DNA from: Elusimicrobiota bacterium
GTDB taxonomy: Bacteria > Elusimicrobiota > Elusimicrobia > UBA1565 > UBA9628
Direction of reading: 5' to 3'
DNA: 64,000 nucleotides
NCBI GenBank assembly: GCA_016212795.1
Contig: JACRDT010000048.1
Location: forward strand, 1 to 64,000
The notes below the pieces were generated by a model. That model worked only from the letters and a program-made list of their open reading frames with translations, ran no database searches and was not told the origin of the DNA. This document shows positions 23,712-32,439 of this stretch, piece by piece; positions within the stretch are counted from its first letter, which is position 1; each line of letters opens with the position of its first letter. A program made the translations under genes and the position numbers.

Positions 23712-25425
23712 GGCCGGGCGCGCCGGGCGCAGGACGGTGCGGCTCGTCTTCGCCGCCGTCCTGGGCGTCTACGCGGCGGCCAACGCCCTCTGGCTCGGCC
23801 AGAACGGCGAGCGCTGCATCGGGTTCCCGTTCCATGCCCGGCATTTCCTGCCCGCCATGGACCAATACGACCGCCTGGAGAAGGGCGCCCCGTTCCTCGA
23901 GTTCCTCGCGAGCCTGCGCGAGGACCGGTGGCGTCCCGCGCCGGCCCATTCGTTCGTCACCGCGCTCGGCTTCCTGCTGGTGGGCAAGGACGTCGCCCTG
24001 GTGACCGGCGTCCTGAACCTCGCCTATCTCGCCCTGGCCCTGCTGTTCCTGCCGGCCGTCGCCTCGCGGCTCGGGTATCCCCCGGCCGTCGCCGCCTGGG
24101 CCATGGTCCTCTTCGCGCTCTACCCCGCTGTCTATGGACTCAGCAGGCTCTACGGCGCGTTCGATTTTCAGGTGATGGCCGTGATGCCCGTCGCCGTGTG
24201 GTGCGTCTTGAGGACGGACGGCTACAGGTCGCGCGGCGCCACCATGGTGCTGGCGGGCGTCGCGGCGGCGGGGCTGCTGGTCAAGGACACCTTCGCGGGC
24301 TACTTCGCCCCCGTGCTCCTGTTCACGGCGGTCCGATCGCTCCGGCAGTCCTTCGAGAGGCGCAAGGTCGTGAACCTGTCGCTCCTGGCTGTCGTCGTGG
24401 CCGCGGCGGTCTCGTTCTACTACGCCGGGCCCGAGATCGTCTACAAGGAGCTCTCCCAGCCCTTCCATGATGTGGCGGGGCCGTGGCACGATTTCGTCAA
24501 CTGGGGGCCGTACACGGTCGGGCTTTCCGAGAAGATCATGTCCCCCGTCCTCTTCCTCCTGTTCCTGGGCTCGATGGCCTGGGCCTGGTCCCGGCCGGGG
24601 AGAGGCCAGGGCTTCGGGGTGTTGGCCGTCTGGATCCTGGCGTCGTGGGCGCTGATCTTCTGCATGCCGCACTACAAGCAGCCCAGCTATTTCGTCCCCA
24701 TCCTGCCGGCGGCGGCCATCGTCTCCGCCGCCGGGCTCCTCGCCATCCCGCCGCGGCCGCGGCGGGCGGCGATGGCCGTGGTGGCGGGCGTGGGCATCCT
24801 GCAGTTCGCCTCGTTCTCGTTCGGGAGCTTCGACCGGCTCCGGCAGGTCCGCTTGGCGAGGCTGCCCGGCGGCCGCGAGCTGACCTACTTCAAGCTGGAC
24901 CCCGGCATCGTCTACCACCGCGCCTATCCGGTCCCCTCCGACCTCTACCGGGATGTCACCGCCAGGGTGGCGGCGATGGGCCGGGGCCGGTCGGAGAGGG
25001 TCCTGGTGCTGCCCGCGCTCGGGGCCGGCCACGAATATCGCCACCTCTACGACCTGGCCGACTGGCTCCACGGCTGGAGGTTCGTCTCGACGGGCGATTT
25101 CGGGGAGGTGCTCAAAGGCGCGTTCATGGATGAAGGCTGCGACAGGGTCATCCTTCCCCTGAAGGAGGGGTGGGACATCGGCCGCACCATGGACGCGGTC
25201 CACCGGGAAGCCTTGCACGCGGCCAGTGTGTCGAAGGCGAACTGGACGCCCGAGACGGTGGCGGTGGTGGAACGCGCCGACCCGCGCCGCCTCGCCGCGC
25301 GGCTGGAGCGTTTCTTGGCGCCCTATACTGCCAAGGTGAAGCTCGGCCATGACGGGGAGTCCGACCTCTGGCTGCTGTCGAAGCCCCCGCCGCGGGCGCC
25401 CGGGGCGAGAGGTCTGCTAGAATAG
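23698..25425 (+). CDS. Polytopic membrane protein, possible GT-C glycosyltransferase
   Basis: 575 residues from ATG 23698. About ten transmembrane segments in the first 380 residues (LVFAAVLGVYAAANALW, LVTGVLNLAYLALALLFLP, AWAMVLFALYPAVY, MVLAGVAAAGLLVKDTFAG), then a ~200-residue soluble tail with HRAYPVPSDLYRDV and VILPLKEGWDIGRT. The layout resembles GT39/GT83-type lipid-linked sugar transferases, but no acidic signature loop could be identified with confidence. Confidence 0.6.
   Translation: MSGAEAGRAGRRTVRLVFAAVLGVYAAANALWLGQNGERCIGFPFHARHFLPAMDQYDRLEKGAPFLEFLASLREDRWRPAPAHSFVTALGFLLVGKDVALVTGVLNLAYLALALLFLPAVASRLGYPPAVAAWAMVLFALYPAVYGLSRLYGAFDFQVMAVMPVAVWCVLRTDGYRSRGATMVLAGVAAAGLLVKDTFAGYFAPVLLFTAVRSLRQSFERRKVVNLSLLAVVVAAAVSFYYAGPEIVYKELSQPFHDVAGPWHDFVNWGPYTVGLSEKIMSPVLFLLFLGSMAWAWSRPGRGQGFGVLAVWILASWALIFCMPHYKQPSYFVPILPAAAIVSAAGLLAIPPRPRRAAMAVVAGVGILQFASFSFGSFDRLRQVRLARLPGGRELTYFKLDPGIVYHRAYPVPSDLYRDVTARVAAMGRGRSERVLVLPALGAGHEYRHLYDLADWLHGWRFVSTGDFGEVLKGAFMDEGCDRVILPLKEGWDIGRTMDAVHREALHAASVSKANWTPETVAVVERADPRRLAARLERFLAPYTAKVKLGHDGESDLWLLSKPPPRAPGARGLLE
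25418..25423 (+). promoter_or_regulatory. Extended -10 before the fused glycosyltransferase
   Basis: TGC plus TAGAAT, 9 nt before ATG 25433. No good -35. Confidence 0.35.
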
Positions 25426-25432
25426 CTCCGGC

Positions 25433-27562
25433 ATGACCGGCAACGAACGCTTCGTCGTGTACGCGAGCGGCCTGGGCAACTCCTTCTTCGAGGAGATGCG
25501 GGACCTCCTGGCCTGCGGCCTGAGGGAACTGGGGCTTCCGGCCCGGACCGCCGACGAAGCCGGCGGCTTCGCCGGGGACGCGGACTGGCACGTCGTCGTG
25601 GCCCCGCACGAGTTCTTCCTCCTGGGCGCGGGCAGCCGCCTGAGGCGCGGGCCGCTGCCGCGCCGGCTGGTCTTCTACGGGGCGGAGCAGCCCGGCAGCA
25701 GGTTCTACTCGCTCGCCCTCCAGCTGTTCCCCAGGGCGGCCGAGGTCTGGCACCTCGACCAGCAGGCCGCCGGGCTCCTGGCCGGCCGGGGCCTGGCGTG
25801 CCGGCACGTCCCCCTGGGCTTTGCCGCGGCCTGCCCGCTCTTCAAGCCCGTCGCCGAGCTGCCCCGGTCCGACGGGGGCGTCTTCGTCGACCCCGCGTGG
25901 CGCCGCCGGCCCGCGGGCTGGGCCTTGGCGGGCCGGCCCATCGACGTCTTCTTCGCCGGGAGCCTGACCGACCGGCGCCGGCGCTTCTTCGCCCGCCACG
26001 CCGGGGCCCTCGCCCGCCACCGGGCCTGCCTCCGCTTGGCCGACGAGCGCAACCTCATCCGGCCCGGGGCGCCCGGCGCGATGGCCGGCCGGATGATGAC
26101 GGGCCTGGAGCAGCGCTCCAAGATCGTGCTGAACGTCCATGCCGACCAGGCGCTCTTCTTCGAGTGGCACCGCATCGCCCTGCACGGGCTGGGGCAGCGC
26201 TGCCTGGTGGTCACGGAGCCGACGAGCCCCGCGCTCCCGCTCAAGCCCGGCCGCGATTTCGTCGAGGCGGCCATGGGGAGCCTCCCGGCCGCGCTGGACC
26301 GCTTCCTGCTCTCCGAGCGGGGCAGGCGCCGGGCCCAGGAGATCGCGGACCAGGGGTTCGAGACGTTCTCCGCCGCCTGCCGCATGGCGGATTTCCTGCG
26401 GCCCGCGGTGGAGGGGTTGGCCCGCCTGGGACGGCGGCGCGCCCGCCCCGGGTCATTGGGCGAGGCTGCCGGCGCCGGCGCGGTCGAGGCCGGAGGCCGA
26501 GCGTCCCCGACGCCATTTGGAAGGGCGTTGGCGGGAGGGGGCGGGGCCGGGGAAGCCGCTCCGGCAGCGGAGAAGGCGTCCCCGTCCGGCGTCGCCGTCG
26601 GGAGCGGGGACTTCGTCGACAGCGGCGGGCGCGGGCGCGCGCCCAAGGTCACGGTGGCCGTGAGCGTCTACAACTACCGCCGCTATCTGCGGGAGTGCCT
26701 CGATTCCGTGGCCGGCCAGACCTTGGGCCCCCTCGACCTCGTCGTGGTGGACGACGGCTCCACCGACGGCTCAGCCGCGGCGGCGCGGGGCTGGCTGGCG
26801 CGCCGAGGCCGCAGGTTCAGGCGCTGGACGCTGGTGCGCCGGAGCGCGAACGCGGGCCTCTCGGCGGCCCGCAACGCCGCCTTCTCCCGCAGCCGCACGC
26901 CTTTCGTCTTCGTCCTTGACGCGGACAACAGCATCCTGCCGCCGTGCCTGGAGCGGCTGTGCGGGGCCCTCGGCGGCTGCCGCGCCGATTTCGCCTACTC
27001 CTATCTCAGCCGTTTCGGCGAGGAGGAGGGGCTGTCGAACGTCAGGCCCTGGGACCCTTCGTTCCTCAAGACCCGCGCCTACCTCGACGCCATGGCCTTG
27101 CTCCGGCTTCGCGCCTGGGAACGCGCGGGCGGCTATGACACGAGGCTCGTGCGGGGCTGGGAGGACTACGATTTCTGGCTGCGGCTCGCCCGCGTCGGCG
27201 GCCGGGGCGTCCTCCTGCCGGAGGTGCTCGGCCGCTACCGGGTCCACCTGCGCTCCATGCTGCACACGCACAGCGAGCCGCAGGCGGAGGTCCTGAGGCG
27301 GCGCTTCCTGCGGGAGCATCGCGTGACGCTCGACGCCGACAACGTGCCGCAGGACCTGGTGGCCCTCAACCTGTTCGGCGGTCAGCGCCTCCCCATCCGC
27401 GTCGAGGCCCCTTCGCCGGACGGCGGAGGCTCCCGGAGGGGCAGGTACCTGGTCGCCGCGCTCTCCATCCTGCGGGACCTCAACGGCGACTTGATCAGCG
27501 GAGGTGGACCATCAGGGCGTAGAGGGTCCGGGAATCCTTCTCGTAGTACCAGTCGATGGTGA
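25433..27562 (+). CDS. Fusion of a CgeB-like glycosyltransferase and a family 2 glycosyltransferase
   Basis: 709 residues. The N-terminal ~330 residues (LVFYGAEQPGSRF, FFAGSLTDRRRRFFARH, RSKIVLNVHADQALFFEWHRIALHGLGQRCLVVTE) look like CgeB/GT1-type transferases. Residues about 405-660 are GT-A family 2 (VTVAVSVYNYRRYLRECLDS, VVDDGSTDGSAAAA, FVLDADNSILPPCL, GWEDYDFWLRLARVG). The ~70-residue linker is Gly/Ala-rich and carries a family B element (26484-26545). The last ~22 residues overlap the convergent gene by 68 bp and are unlikely to matter. Confidence 0.8.
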   Translation: MTGNERFVVYASGLGNSFFEEMRDLLACGLRELGLPARTADEAGGFAGDADWHVVVAPHEFFLLGAGSRLRRGPLPRRLVFYGAEQPGSRFYSLALQLFPRAAEVWHLDQQAAGLLAGRGLACRHVPLGFAAACPLFKPVAELPRSDGGVFVDPAWRRRPAGWALAGRPIDVFFAGSLTDRRRRFFARHAGALARHRACLRLADERNLIRPGAPGAMAGRMMTGLEQRSKIVLNVHADQALFFEWHRIALHGLGQRCLVVTEPTSPALPLKPGRDFVEAAMGSLPAALDRFLLSERGRRRAQEIADQGFETFSAACRMADFLRPAVEGLARLGRRRARPGSLGEAAGAGAVEAGGRASPTPFGRALAGGGGAGEAAPAAEKASPSGVAVGSGDFVDSGGRGRAPKVTVAVSVYNYRRYLRECLDSVAGQTLGPLDLVVVDDGSTDGSAAAARGWLARRGRRFRRWTLVRRSANAGLSAARNAAFSRSRTPFVFVLDADNSILPPCLERLCGALGGCRADFAYSYLSRFGEEEGLSNVRPWDPSFLKTRAYLDAMALLRLRAWERAGGYDTRLVRGWEDYDFWLRLARVGGRGVLLPEVLGRYRVHLRSMLHTHSEPQAEVLRRRFLREHRVTLDADNVPQDLVALNLFGGQRLPIRVEAPSPDGGGSRRGRYLVAALSILRDLNGDLISGGGPSGRRGSGNPSRSTSRW
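26484..26545 (+). repeat. Family B element in a domain linker
   Basis: GAGGCCGGAGGCCGAGCGTCCCC, a spacer, then GGAAGGGCGTTGGCGGG. Close to the element at 57122-57182 (GAGGCCGGAGGCCGAACG, then GGAAAGGCGTTGACGGG). In frame. Confidence 0.7.
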
Positions 27563-28565
27563 CGGCGCCCTTCATCGTGCCCTTGGTCTGGCCCTCGGCT
27601 TTGAGCAGGTTGGCCTTGGCGGAGTTCTCGACCATGACCAGGCCGGTCGCCGGGGACATCCCGACGATGGACCCGACCCCGAAGGTGTAGGTCTTCCCTC
27701 GGTCGCCCTCGGACCAGTAGGATTTCTCGGCCCAGCCCGGCTTCTTGGGCTTCTTGGCGCGCTCGATCTTGTCCTTGATGACGTCGTCGTCGTCCTTGCC
27801 GTGGAAGGCCGACTTGAGCTCCTTGAGGCGCTCCTCCGCCTGGGCCGGCGTGGGGCGCCAGACGTTCTCGTCCTTGGCCTTCTCCTTCTCCCGGGCCTTC
27901 CTGTCGGCCTTCGTCTCCACGATCGGGGCCTGGATGTTGAGCGCCGACCTCTCCTCGGTCCACGCGTCCGCCGAGGCCTGCGCCAGCTTCTCCCGGTTCT
28001 CTTCCTGGGCCAGGCCGAACTCACGGAGCTTGGTGGCGTGGTCGAGGATGAACTCCTTGATCTTGGTGCTCTGGGTGTCCTCGAACGACCGCATCTTGTT
28101 GTTCTGCATCCTCTCGAAGTCGAGCAGGCTCTGGGACCGGTCCTTGGCGTCCAGGGAGCTCAGCGACTCGACGAAGGCCTTGCGCTCGTTGAGCATGCGC
28201 TGCTCGAAGAGCCCGCGTTGGTTGCGAAGCCCCGTCCAGAACTTCGTCCAGACGTCGAGCTCCTCGGCGCCGAAGGCCATCTGCGTCTTATGGGCCTTGG
28301 AGATCTCGGCGAGGCGGGACTTCAGGGGGTCGCCGCCTTTGCCCTTCCTGCCGCCCTTCTGCTTGGGCGAGGCTTCCTCCGGGGCGGCCTCGTCCTCGGG
28401 CGGGGCCTCGTCGCCCTCGGCCGCGGCCTCTTCCTGCGGGGCCGGGGCGGGCGCTGCGGCGCGCGCCGGGGCCGGAGGGGCGCCGGCTTGGACGCCGGAT
28501 GTTCCCGCGGCGCCCAACAGCATGGTACCGATGAGGACGAAGACGACCCTGTCGCTCGAAGCCAT
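27495..28565 (-). CDS. Exported charged, helix-rich protein of unknown function
   Basis: 356 residues from ATG 28565 with SD GGGAGGG. Signal peptide (VVFVLIGTMLLGAAGTSG), an Ala/Pro/Glu-rich low-complexity stretch to about 75, a long heptad-like helical part (about 85-230: FEQRMLNERKAFVESLSSLDAKDRSQSLLDFERMQNNKM), then a C-terminal beta-rich part (YTFGVGSIVGMSPATGLVMVEN, TIDWYYEKDSRTLYALMV). No family recognised. It is the only minus-strand gene within the plus-strand glycan block. Confidence 0.7.
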   Translation of the reverse strand: MASSDRVVFVLIGTMLLGAAGTSGVQAGAPPAPARAAAPAPAPQEEAAAEGDEAPPEDEAAPEEASPKQKGGRKGKGGDPLKSRLAEISKAHKTQMAFGAEELDVWTKFWTGLRNQRGLFEQRMLNERKAFVESLSSLDAKDRSQSLLDFERMQNNKMRSFEDTQSTKIKEFILDHATKLREFGLAQEENREKLAQASADAWTEERSALNIQAPIVETKADRKAREKEKAKDENVWRPTPAQAEERLKELKSAFHGKDDDDVIKDKIERAKKPKKPGWAEKSYWSEGDRGKTYTFGVGSIVGMSPATGLVMVENSAKANLLKAEGQTKGTMKGAVTIDWYYEKDSRTLYALMVHLR

Positions 28566-28610
28566 TGTCCCTCCCGTTGCCGGCGGCGGCCTTCGCCGCC
28601 CGACTCGAAG

Positions 28611-29921
28611 ATGGTATCGTATGCCCGGCATGCAATTCAAGTCTGGTACAATAGGGGCCTGAGCAGAGCGACCCGCGTCTCCCTGGCCTACGCGGCCCTG
28701 ATCCTGGCCGTCAAGTGGATCGTCATCCGGCTGGTGGCCATCGACCTCCCGTTCTACGACCAGTGGGACGGGGAGGTCGACGCCCTCTTCCCCAAGTACC
28801 TGAACCACGCCCTGGAGCTCTCCAGCTTCATCACGCCCGCCAACGAGCACAGGATCGTCTACACGCGGCTCCTCAACCTGGCCGTCTTCATCCTGGGCGG
28901 GGGCCGGTTCAACGCGCTGTGGACCATCGGGCTGCAGGCGGTGGTCCACGCGGCCATCGGCTTCTTCGTCCTGAGGAGGCTCAACGGCGTCCGGGTGTCC
29001 CATCCCCTGTCGTGCGTCGCCGCGCTGCTCTTCATGTGGCCCGTCTCGGGCGAGAACTACTTCTGGTCCTACCAGTCCCAGGTCTACTTCCAGATCTGCT
29101 TCACGCTCTACGCCATCCGCGTGCTCTCCAAGCCGGACCATGACCCGTTCCACGTGCTCGTCGTCACCGGGGCGGCGTCCGTCAACATGGCGACCACGCT
29201 CATCATCCCGGTCCTGGCCTGCGTCGCCTGCCTGCACTACTACCGGCGGTCCGGGGACCGGCGTTACCTCTCGCGCGTCCCGGCGTTCCTGGCCGCGGCG
29301 TTCGTCCTCTACCGGCTCATCCCCTTCAACCCCGCGCACGAGGCGATGAAGGCTTCGTCCGTCCCGGAGTTCCTGGAAGGCTTGTGGCGCTACGTCGCCT
29401 GGCCGGGCGGCCTGGGCCTGCTGGTCCTGCCTCCTTTCGTGGTCTTGTCGCGCCGCCTGTTCGTCGAGAAGGGCGCGAGCGAACGCGAGGTCTTCTCGTA
29501 CCTGACGCTCGTCTGGGTGTTCGGGCTCATGGCGTTGGGCAGCTACGGCCGGAAAGGCGGCATCCCGGAGCGCCATCTCGACTACCTGGTCATGGGCTTT
29601 GCCGCCGCGTTGTGGGCGTGGCACGGGCTGCGGGAGGCCTCGCCCGCCCTCCGGCGATGGTCGCGGGCCGCCGCCTTCGCGGCCGCGGCGTATCCAGCCG
29701 GCGTCGTCGCCGCCACCTTCGCCGACGTCGCCGCCTGGGCGGACCGGTTCAGGGAGGGCAGGGCGGTCGTCGTGAGGGCGCTCGAGATGGAAGCGGCGCG
29801 GCCCGGCTCCGCCCGGGCGTTCGTCCTGTCCCAGCAGCCCTATCTCTACCCTTCCAACGAGAGGCTCTACGCGCTCATCGCGAAACCCGAGACGGCGAGG
29901 ATGTTCCGCTCAATTAGGTAG
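28611..29921 (+). CDS. Polytopic membrane protein of unknown function
   Basis: About 436 residues if ATG 28611 is used. Around ten transmembrane segments (SLAYAALILAVKWIVIRLVA, LWTIGLQAVVHAAIGFFVL, VTGAASVNMATTLIIPVLACVA, VPAFLAAAFVLYRL). An acidic YDQWDGEVDALFPKYLNHA after the first segment resembles the catalytic loop of GT-C enzymes, and PANEHRIVYTRLLN follows. A TGG-TACAAT extended -10 at 28647-28652 lies inside the first codons, so the real start may be further in and non-standard. Confidence 0.65.
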   Translation: MVSYARHAIQVWYNRGLSRATRVSLAYAALILAVKWIVIRLVAIDLPFYDQWDGEVDALFPKYLNHALELSSFITPANEHRIVYTRLLNLAVFILGGGRFNALWTIGLQAVVHAAIGFFVLRRLNGVRVSHPLSCVAALLFMWPVSGENYFWSYQSQVYFQICFTLYAIRVLSKPDHDPFHVLVVTGAASVNMATTLIIPVLACVACLHYYRRSGDRRYLSRVPAFLAAAFVLYRLIPFNPAHEAMKASSVPEFLEGLWRYVAWPGGLGLLVLPPFVVLSRRLFVEKGASEREVFSYLTLVWVFGLMALGSYGRKGGIPERHLDYLVMGFAAALWAWHGLREASPALRRWSRAAAFAAAAYPAGVVAATFADVAAWADRFREGRAVVVRALEMEAARPGSARAFVLSQQPYLYPSNERLYALIAKPETARMFRSIR

Positions 29922-29924
29922 AAT
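29919..29924 (+). promoter_or_regulatory. -10 element before a glycosyltransferase
   Basis: TAGAAT, 6 nt before GTG 29931, spaced for a leaderless transcript. It overlaps the stop codon of the upstream gene. Confidence 0.35.
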
Positions 29925-29930
29925 CTTGCC

Positions 29931-31001
29931 GTGCCTGCGCGGCCGCTGGTCAGCCTCTGCATCCCGACCTACAACGGGCTGCCCTATCTCCGGGACTGCG
30001 TCGAGAGCGTCCTGGCCCAGACCTTCCGGGACTTCGAGCTGCTCGTGGTCGACGACGCTTCCACGGACGGCACCGTGGCTTACCTGGAGCGGCGCCTCCG
30101 CGGCGACCGGCGCCTGCGCCTCCACCGGAACCCCCGGAACCTGGGCCTGGTGCGCAACTGGAACCGGTGCGTGGAGCTGTCGGCCGGGGTTTGGGTCAAG
30201 TTCGTGTTCCAGGACGACCTCCTCAAGCCCGCGGGGCTCGAGCGCCTGCTGGCCCTCGGCCGTCGCGGCGGCGCGCTGGCGGTCTGCCGGCGCTCCGCGA
30301 GGTTCGAGGACGGGGTCCCGCCGGAGGTCCGGCAGGTCTACCGCCGCCATTTCCGCCGGCATACCCTGGCGCGGCGCTTCCCGGGCCGGTCGTCGGTCAC
30401 GGCGCGGGAGTTCGCCGGGCTCGTGCTCCGGCACCCGGGCTTCAACTGCGTGGGCGAGCCGACCGCGGTCCTGGTGCGGCGCTCCGCCTTCGAGAGCTTC
30501 GGGCCGTTCAACGCGAGCCTGGCGGGCCTGTGCGACTGGGAGTTCTGGGCGCGCGTCGCGGTCAACTGCGGGCTGCGCTGCACCGACGAGGACCTGGCGG
30601 TGTTCCGCGTGCATCCCCGCGGCCGCAGCCTGAGCAACCGCCGCGAGCGGCGCTACCGCGCGGAGGTCATCGACGAGCTCATCATCCGCCACGAGCTCGC
30701 CTACGCCCCGGCCTTCGCGCCGGTGCGCCGGGCCGCGGCCCTCACCCGCCCCCGGGTGGACCTCGTGGGTTCGCTGGCCGGCGCGGCGCGCTGGTCGCGG
30801 CGGCTCCTGGGCCGCCGCGCCTGGGGCGGCGGGGCGGGCGGGCGGGACGCCCGGCGCGCGTGGAGCGACGCGCTCGAGAGCTGCCCCCGCCTGGCCGGCG
30901 TCCTGGCCGAGGACGGGGCGGCGCCGTCCCGGGACGGCCGCCGCTACCTCGACATCGCCCGCGGTCTCTTCGCGTCGGCGGGCGCGGGCGGGCGGCCGTG
31001 A
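29931..31001 (+). CDS. Glycosyltransferase family 2
   Basis: 356 residues from GTG 29931. LVSLCIPTYNGLPYLRDCVESVLAQ, VVDDASTDGTV, NLGLVRNWNRCVELSAG, VFQDDLLKPAGL, and the late acidic motif in GLCDWEFWARVAVNCGL. The C-terminal ~110 residues are Arg-rich and outside the GT-A fold. Its GTGA overlap with the ABC permease gene suggests it builds the exported glycan. Confidence 0.87.
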   Translation: MPARPLVSLCIPTYNGLPYLRDCVESVLAQTFRDFELLVVDDASTDGTVAYLERRLRGDRRLRLHRNPRNLGLVRNWNRCVELSAGVWVKFVFQDDLLKPAGLERLLALGRRGGALAVCRRSARFEDGVPPEVRQVYRRHFRRHTLARRFPGRSSVTAREFAGLVLRHPGFNCVGEPTAVLVRRSAFESFGPFNASLAGLCDWEFWARVAVNCGLRCTDEDLAVFRVHPRGRSLSNRRERRYRAEVIDELIIRHELAYAPAFAPVRRAAALTRPRVDLVGSLAGAARWSRRLLGRRAWGGGAGGRDARRAWSDALESCPRLAGVLAEDGAAPSRDGRRYLDIARGLFASAGAGGRP

Positions 31002-31756
31002 CCGGCTACCAGTGGGACCTCTTCTGGATGCTCGCCAGGACGGAGTTCCGCCTGCGGGACCAGGGGACGTGGGTCGGCTTCCTGTGGACCCTCCTGCACC
31101 CCCTGTTCATCTTCCTCATCCTCCACCTCCTGTTCACCCGTTGGATGGGCTCCAGGGTCGAGCACTACGCGGCGTTCCTGCTCATCGGCATCGTGCAGTG
31201 GAACTTCTTCGCGACCGCGACGACCGGCGGCCTGACCAGCCTGCGGCGCAAAGCGGGCCTCATCGCGCACTACGCGTTCCCGCGCGTCAACATCGTCCTG
31301 TCGTCGGTCTTCGCGGTGCTGCTCTCGCACCTGCTCGAATGGGCCGTGCTGCTCGCCGCCCTCCTGGCGCTGGGGGTGAGGCCCGCGCCGGCCTGGCTGC
31401 TGCTGCCGGGGGTCGTGCTCGTGGAGCTCGCGCTGGCGGCCGGGCTGTCCTGCCTGCTGTCGGTCCTGGCGGTCCACGTGCGCGACCTCGACCACGTCTG
31501 GGGCATCGTGCTCTACGGGCTGTTCTTCATGACCCCGGTCTTCTACGCGCCCGACATGGTCGGCGCGGCCGGCCAGCGGGTCATCGCGGCCAACCCGCTG
31601 GCCGCCATCATCGGGGCGACGCGGGCGCTCGTCATGGGCGGCGGGGCCCCGGCGGCCCCGGGCCTGCTCCCGGTCTCCTTGGGCGCGGGGATGCTGCTCG
31701 TCGCCGGGCTGCTCCTGTACCCGCGGCTGACCCGGGGGATCGCGGAGAGATTATGA
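30998..31756 (+). CDS. ABC-2 type polysaccharide export permease
   Basis: 252 residues from GTG 30998. Six transmembrane segments with the N-terminal LARTEFRLRDQGTWVGFLWTLLHPLF of TagG/Wzm/KpsM permeases and a late FFMTPVFYAPDMV. It moves a lipid-linked glycan across the inner membrane together with the ATPase encoded next (ATGA overlap). Confidence 0.9.
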   Translation: MTGYQWDLFWMLARTEFRLRDQGTWVGFLWTLLHPLFIFLILHLLFTRWMGSRVEHYAAFLLIGIVQWNFFATATTGGLTSLRRKAGLIAHYAFPRVNIVLSSVFAVLLSHLLEWAVLLAALLALGVRPAPAWLLLPGVVLVELALAAGLSCLLSVLAVHVRDLDHVWGIVLYGLFFMTPVFYAPDMVGAAGQRVIAANPLAAIIGATRALVMGGGAPAAPGLLPVSLGAGMLLVAGLLLYPRLTRGIAERL

Positions 31757-32439
31757 CCGCGGTGCGCGCCGAGGGATTGGGCAAGCTCTTCCACCAGACC
31801 CTGCCGCGCTACAACACCCTGCTCGGCCGCCTGCGCCGGCGCCTGGGCGCGGCCTCGCCCGAGCCCCGGATCCCGGTGTGGGCCCTGCGGGACCTGAGCT
31901 TCGAGGTCGGCCGGGGGGAGTGCCTCGGCATCGCCGGTCCCAACGGCGCGGGCAAGAGCACGCTCCTGGCGCTGGTCGCGGGCATCCTCGAGCCCACGAC
32001 GGGCCGCCTGCGGGTCGAGGGCCGGGCCAACCCGTTCCTCAGCATCGGCGCTGGCATGCAGCCGGAGCTGAGCGTGGTCGACAACATCGAGATCCGCGGC
32101 ATCCTCATGGGTCTGAGGCGCCGGGAGATCCTCAGGCGGGTGGAGGCGATCCTGGAGTTCGCGGAGCTCCCGGACCGGGCGGAGGTCCGGATGGCGGAGC
32201 TCTCCACCGGGCAGGCCGCGCGGGTGTTCTTCTCCACCGCCGCGCACTGCGACCCCGACATCCTGCTGGCCGACGAGGCGCTCTCGGCCGGCGACGGGTC
32301 GTTCCGCGAGAAGTGCGTGGGGACCTTCCGGCGTCTGCGGCTCGAGGGCCGGACCGTGCTCTTCGCCTCCCACGACGAGGGCTTGCTGAGGAACGTGGCG
32401 ACGCGCGTGCTGAGGCTCAAAGGCGGGCGGGACATCTGA
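31753..32439 (+). CDS. ABC transporter ATPase, TagH/Wzt type without glycan-binding domain
   Basis: 228 residues. Walker A GPNGAGKST, Q-loop region SIGAGMQPELSVVDNI, signature STGQAAR (Thr and Ala at normally Gly/Arg positions of LSGGQ), Walker B ILLADEALSAGD, and H-loop ASHDE. The N-terminus with LFHQTLPRYNTL is typical of TagH/Wzt. It lacks the C-terminal carbohydrate-binding module of long Wzt, so export probably does not depend on a terminal-cap signal. Confidence 0.9.
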   Translation: MTAVRAEGLGKLFHQTLPRYNTLLGRLRRRLGAASPEPRIPVWALRDLSFEVGRGECLGIAGPNGAGKSTLLALVAGILEPTTGRLRVEGRANPFLSIGAGMQPELSVVDNIEIRGILMGLRRREILRRVEAILEFAELPDRAEVRMAELSTGQAARVFFSTAAHCDPDILLADEALSAGDGSFREKCVGTFRRLRLEGRTVLFASHDEGLLRNVATRVLRLKGGRDI

